A DNA stretch of 27,025 nucleotides. It comes from Flavipsychrobacter sp. Lineage in GTDB: Bacteria; Bacteroidota; Bacteroidia; Chitinophagales; Chitinophagaceae. The notes under the pieces were generated by a model. The model did no database searches. It had not been told where the DNA came from and saw nothing but the letters and a program-made list of their open reading frames with translations. Every line of letters starts with the position of its first letter. Position 1 is the stretch's first letter. The stretch is from contig JAJNBR010000005.1 in assembly GCA_021156265.1 (NCBI GenBank), positions 1 to 27,025 on the forward strand. The letters run 5' to 3'. Shown in pieces: positions 24,240-27,025 of this stretch. A program made the translations under genes and the position numbers.

Positions 24240-25562
24240 ATGCAGAACAACAAAAAGATCGGACTGTCATTGTCTGGAGGAGGTTATCGTGCGGCTGCCT
24301 TCCATCTTGGTACACTGAACAAGCTGGACGAAATGGGCATATTAGATAAGGTAGATGTATTATCTACTATTTCAGGAGGCTCTATCACAGGGGCGGCATG
24401 GTGCCTGCACGAAGGGGATTACAAGAGCTTTCATTCTGAAATGAAAAAAAAGCTGGAGACAAAAAACGTCATCAGCTATATCTTCCGGTCAGCGGTATTC
24501 ATTGGTGCCGTTGCGCTTGTTCTCGCTTTTTTAGGTACAGCTATCGCACTGAGCTTTACTTCATATGCGCCCTTGCTTTTCCTGGTATTGGCGGTGCTGG
24601 TGTACATACTGCTGCGCTATCAGTTCCGAATATTTCCTGTAAGTAAAGTCATCGAACAGGCGTACCGCAAGTTTTTTTTCGGCAACAAAACCTTATCGCA
24701 GCTTTGTAAAGACAGGCCGGTAATAGCTATCGGTTCCTCCAACCTCGAGACCGGCAGACCTTTTACCTTTTCACAACGGAAAATGTCGGATTCAGGTTAT
24801 GCTGCGAAACCCAGATACGAAGTGCCGGTGCGTTTTAAAAACGAAAAATTTCCGGTGGCAAGGGCTGTAATGGCTTCCAGCTGTGTTCCTTTTGCCTTCA
24901 CGCCGATATATATCGACAGTGATTTTTTTGAAGACCCCGCAGACACCGGGCGCGCAAAGCCGGTATTGGTAGACGGAGGTGTATACGATAACCAGGGTAT
25001 ACAGAAGCTGACCCAGAACAAAAGCAGCTATGAATGTGATATTATTATTACCTCCGATGCCGGCGGTAATTTCTTCGCAAATAAAAAATACCCCAATGCC
25101 ATCATGTTGCTGGTACGAACAGTCGACCTGTTCATGTACCGAATCAAAGCATCACAGATGCAAACAAACCTGTACCATAACATTCAAAATGGTGCAAGGC
25201 CCATCTCCTACTTCTCACTTGGGTGGACACTAGACCGCTGTCTGACGGGGTTTGTCGATAATATGATTGCGAAAACTATTTTGCCTGAAGTTCTGAATAT
25301 GCATGGTTTTCAGCCGACCTGGATCGAATTGCCGGAGAAATATCGCGCGGAGATCACCGCGCACCTGAAGGAACAGACCGGTTTTGCTGCGATCAGCGCA
25401 CGTGGCCTGAACGAGGAAGACGCGGCGATTGCATCAGGCGTCGGTACCAACCTCACTAGTTTGTCGCCCGACCAGACCCTTTGCCTGATAACCCACGCAG
25501 AGAACCTGGCGGAACTGCAGGTAAAGCTCTACTGTCCTATGCTTGTAAATCCAACAGAATAA
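24240..25562 (+). CDS. Patatin-like phospholipase with internal transmembrane hairpin
   Basis: 440 residues. The patatin catalytic elements are present: the oxyanion loop SGGGYR at 12-17, the nucleophile Ser45 in STISGG (42-47; the usual first Gly of GxSxG is Thr here), and the Asp of the dyad in VDGGVYDNQG (Asp225). Two hydrophobic helices at about 84-103 and 107-125 are inserted between nucleophile and Asp, so the enzyme is probably held at the inner membrane facing the cytoplasm; there is no signal peptide. After the catalytic domain, about 190 residues contain no motif I recognise. It should be an acyl hydrolase acting on membrane lipids. It has its own candidate promoter, and a metallopeptidase gene starts 44 bp downstream on the same strand. 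Confidence 0.88.
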   Translation: MQNNKKIGLSLSGGGYRAAAFHLGTLNKLDEMGILDKVDVLSTISGGSITGAAWCLHEGDYKSFHSEMKKKLETKNVISYIFRSAVFIGAVALVLAFLGTAIALSFTSYAPLLFLVLAVLVYILLRYQFRIFPVSKVIEQAYRKFFFGNKTLSQLCKDRPVIAIGSSNLETGRPFTFSQRKMSDSGYAAKPRYEVPVRFKNEKFPVARAVMASSCVPFAFTPIYIDSDFFEDPADTGRAKPVLVDGGVYDNQGIQKLTQNKSSYECDIIITSDAGGNFFANKKYPNAIMLLVRTVDLFMYRIKASQMQTNLYHNIQNGARPISYFSLGWTLDRCLTGFVDNMIAKTILPEVLNMHGFQPTWIELPEKYRAEITAHLKEQTGFAAISARGLNEEDAAIASGVGTNLTSLSPDQTLCLITHAENLAELQVKLYCPMLVNPTE

Positions 25563-25606
25563 CATGCGCTTGCAATAACTTATCACGCACATTTTAACCC
25601 ATACAC

Positions 25607-27025
25607 ATGACAGGAAAACCACCATGCAGAAAACTCAGGGGTTATGCTTTCGACCCAAGCCTCTCGCTTAAGATAGACACTTCCCTGATCAATAACATTA
25701 CCTACAGGGTTCCCTGGGAAGAAGAACTGAAACCGGGTCCCAGTGGTGAATACATTGAGGTCATCGATTTTGACCCCACAGTTGGTAAATGGTACAAACC
25801 TGTAGACCTGAACGATATTTACATTGTTGCGCAGGACGGGTTGGATCCCAGCGGCAGCAACCCGCAATTCCACCAACAAATGGTATATGCAGTAGCCATG
25901 ACCACCATCCGCAATTTCGAGGCAGCACTGGGGCGACCTATACTCTGGAGTCCTAGGAGGGTATGCGACAAAAATGGCAAAGTCACTGATGTGTACATTC
26001 CTAAACTGCAGATCTACCCTCATGCGCTGCGTGATGCCAACGCCTATTATAGTCCGCAGAAAAAAGCGCTGTTGTTTGGCTATTTCTCTGCACGCCCTGC
26101 AGACATAACACTTCACATGCCCGACAACCTGACCTTTACCTGCCTGAGCCATGATGTGATCGCCCACGAGACGACGCATGCAATACTGGACGGCCTGTAT
26201 CGCAGGTACACTGACGATACCAATCCCGATGTGCTCGCGTTTCACGAAGCGTTCTCTGACATAGTAGCGTTGTTCCAGCATTTCACCTTCCCCGAGGTTT
26301 TAAAAAACCAGATTGCTGCCACGCGAGGTGATCTTGCCTCGCAAAACCTATTGGGTAAACTGGCACAGGAGTTTGGCGTAGCGATAGGCAACTATGGTTC
26401 TTTGCGCGACGCAATTGGCGAGATAGACCCCGAGACAAAACAATGGAGGCCGCATGTACCGAACGGTGACGAATACCAAACCATTATGGAACCACACGCG
26501 CGTGGCGCCATATTGGTATCCGCTGTTTTCGAAGCTTTCCTGACTATCTACAAAAGCCGGGTTGCCGATCTGTTGCGCATTGCAACAAACGGCACCGGTA
26601 TCCTGCCGCAAGGCGAGCTGCAGCCTGATCTTGTGAACCGACTGGCTAAAGAGGCTGCCAAGACCGCAAATCATGTGCTGAGAATGTGCATCAGGGCGCT
26701 CGATTATTGCCCGCCGGTTGATATCACCTTTGGAGATTTCCTGAGAGCCATTATTACTGCTGACGCCAGCCTCGTCGCAGACGACGATCGTGATTACCGG
26801 TTATCGTTTATCGATGCGTTTAGAAAAAGAGGCATTTACCCCTCCGGCATCAAAAACCTCTCAGTCGAAAGCCTGGTATATTCTATGCCCGATTGCACAG
26901 ATATTGTTGACCAGGTAAGAATTCTGACCACCTTCCTGAGAGAATTTCGTGAAGAGATCAGCTACGTGAAGGGCAGGAAAGACATCTTTGATATCAACCG
27001 AAAATACATTGCCGGCGACTATAGC
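25607..27025 (+). CDS. Gluzincin (thermolysin-like) metallopeptidase, partial at window end
   Basis: Open for 473 codons from the ATG at 25607 and running off the right edge. The zinc site is HETTH at 187-191. The third ligand Glu214 lies in HEAFSDI (compare NEAxSD of thermolysin), with Asp218 behind it. EPHARGA (His297) could be the transition-state His. No signal peptide or propeptide is present: the protein starts MTGKPPCRKLRGYAFDPSL, so it should be cytoplasmic, unlike classical secreted M4 peptidases. Other conserved-looking parts are NPQFHQQMVYAVAMTTIRNFEAALGR and YPHALRDANAYYSPQKKALLFGYF. The gene is probably cotranscribed with the patatin gene. The long open frames on the opposite strand are its shadows. 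Substrate unknown. Confidence 0.85.
   Translation, partial: MTGKPPCRKLRGYAFDPSLSLKIDTSLINNITYRVPWEEELKPGPSGEYIEVIDFDPTVGKWYKPVDLNDIYIVAQDGLDPSGSNPQFHQQMVYAVAMTTIRNFEAALGRPILWSPRRVCDKNGKVTDVYIPKLQIYPHALRDANAYYSPQKKALLFGYFSARPADITLHMPDNLTFTCLSHDVIAHETTHAILDGLYRRYTDDTNPDVLAFHEAFSDIVALFQHFTFPEVLKNQIAATRGDLASQNLLGKLAQEFGVAIGNYGSLRDAIGEIDPETKQWRPHVPNGDEYQTIMEPHARGAILVSAVFEAFLTIYKSRVADLLRIATNGTGILPQGELQPDLVNRLAKEAAKTANHVLRMCIRALDYCPPVDITFGDFLRAIITADASLVADDDRDYRLSFIDAFRKRGIYPSGIKNLSVESLVYSMPDCTDIVDQVRILTTFLREFREEISYVKGRKDIFDINRKYIAGDYS

Noticed and set aside
25583..26281. A 232-codon open frame on the minus strand
   Set aside because: It lies opposite the metallopeptidase, whose plus-strand frame has a coherent zinc-site architecture; the minus frame gives a Cys- and Val-rich sequence without recognisable motifs.
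1..27025. Mobile element, prophage, CRISPR array, tRNA or rRNA
   Set aside because: I looked for transposase motifs, terminal inverted repeats, regularly spaced long direct repeats and tRNA-like cloverleaf sequence and found none; the only regular repeats are the short 11-bp arrays.

Overview
The window looks like chromosomal DNA of a Bacteroidota bacterium, most likely of the Chitinophagaceae or a close relative. The evidence is: type IX secretion (T9SS) C-terminal sorting domains of both the type A and CHU_C/type B kinds; a b558-type sdhCAB operon; promoters of the Bacteroidota form (-33 TTG, about 20 bp, -7 TAnnTTTG); and few Shine-Dalgarno sites. I see no insertion sequence, prophage, CRISPR array, tRNA or rRNA. 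There is no gene-free stretch longer than 300 bases; the longest is the 211 bp divergent region 22737-22947.

Bases 1-18949 are a continuous run of minus-strand genes, described here in the direction of transcription from high to low coordinates. First comes an envelope cluster: ddl, a PASTA-domain membrane protein, a large T9SS-secreted protein, a rhodanese and a conserved hypothetical protein. A hairpin follows, then sdhC-sdhA-sdhB with its own promoter (overlapped by palindromes) and a strong terminator. Next are a DUF4105 membrane protein, an alpha/beta hydrolase and two tandemly duplicated PKD/CHU_C surface proteins. The run ends with housekeeping genes: a YdfG-like SDR, a 4HBT thioesterase, cinA, aroK, a DUF423 protein, kdsB and the start of an iron-dependent dehydrogenase that best fits kdnB (8-amino-Kdo pathway).

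Bases 18950-27025 are of mixed orientation: a DUF817 membrane protein, a GNAT acetyltransferase and a DUF2461 protein on plus; an alpha/beta hydrolase and a small secreted protein on minus; then on plus a sorbosone dehydrogenase-like lipoprotein, a membrane-anchored patatin-like phospholipase and a gluzincin metallopeptidase that runs off the window end.

The most interesting structures are regulatory or genomic pairs rather than an obvious named system: (1) a six-unit, 11-bp-phased TTA(A/G)C array in the divergent region 22737-22947, with a two-unit relative upstream of the DUF817 gene; (2) paired palindromes over the sdhCAB promoter; (3) the patatin and cytoplasmic HExxH-peptidase pair at the right end; (4) kdsB beside kdnB, pointing to 8-amino-Kdo in the lipid A core. 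Several start codons were set inward of the longest reading frame because a promoter, a terminator or a signal peptide excludes the longer form.
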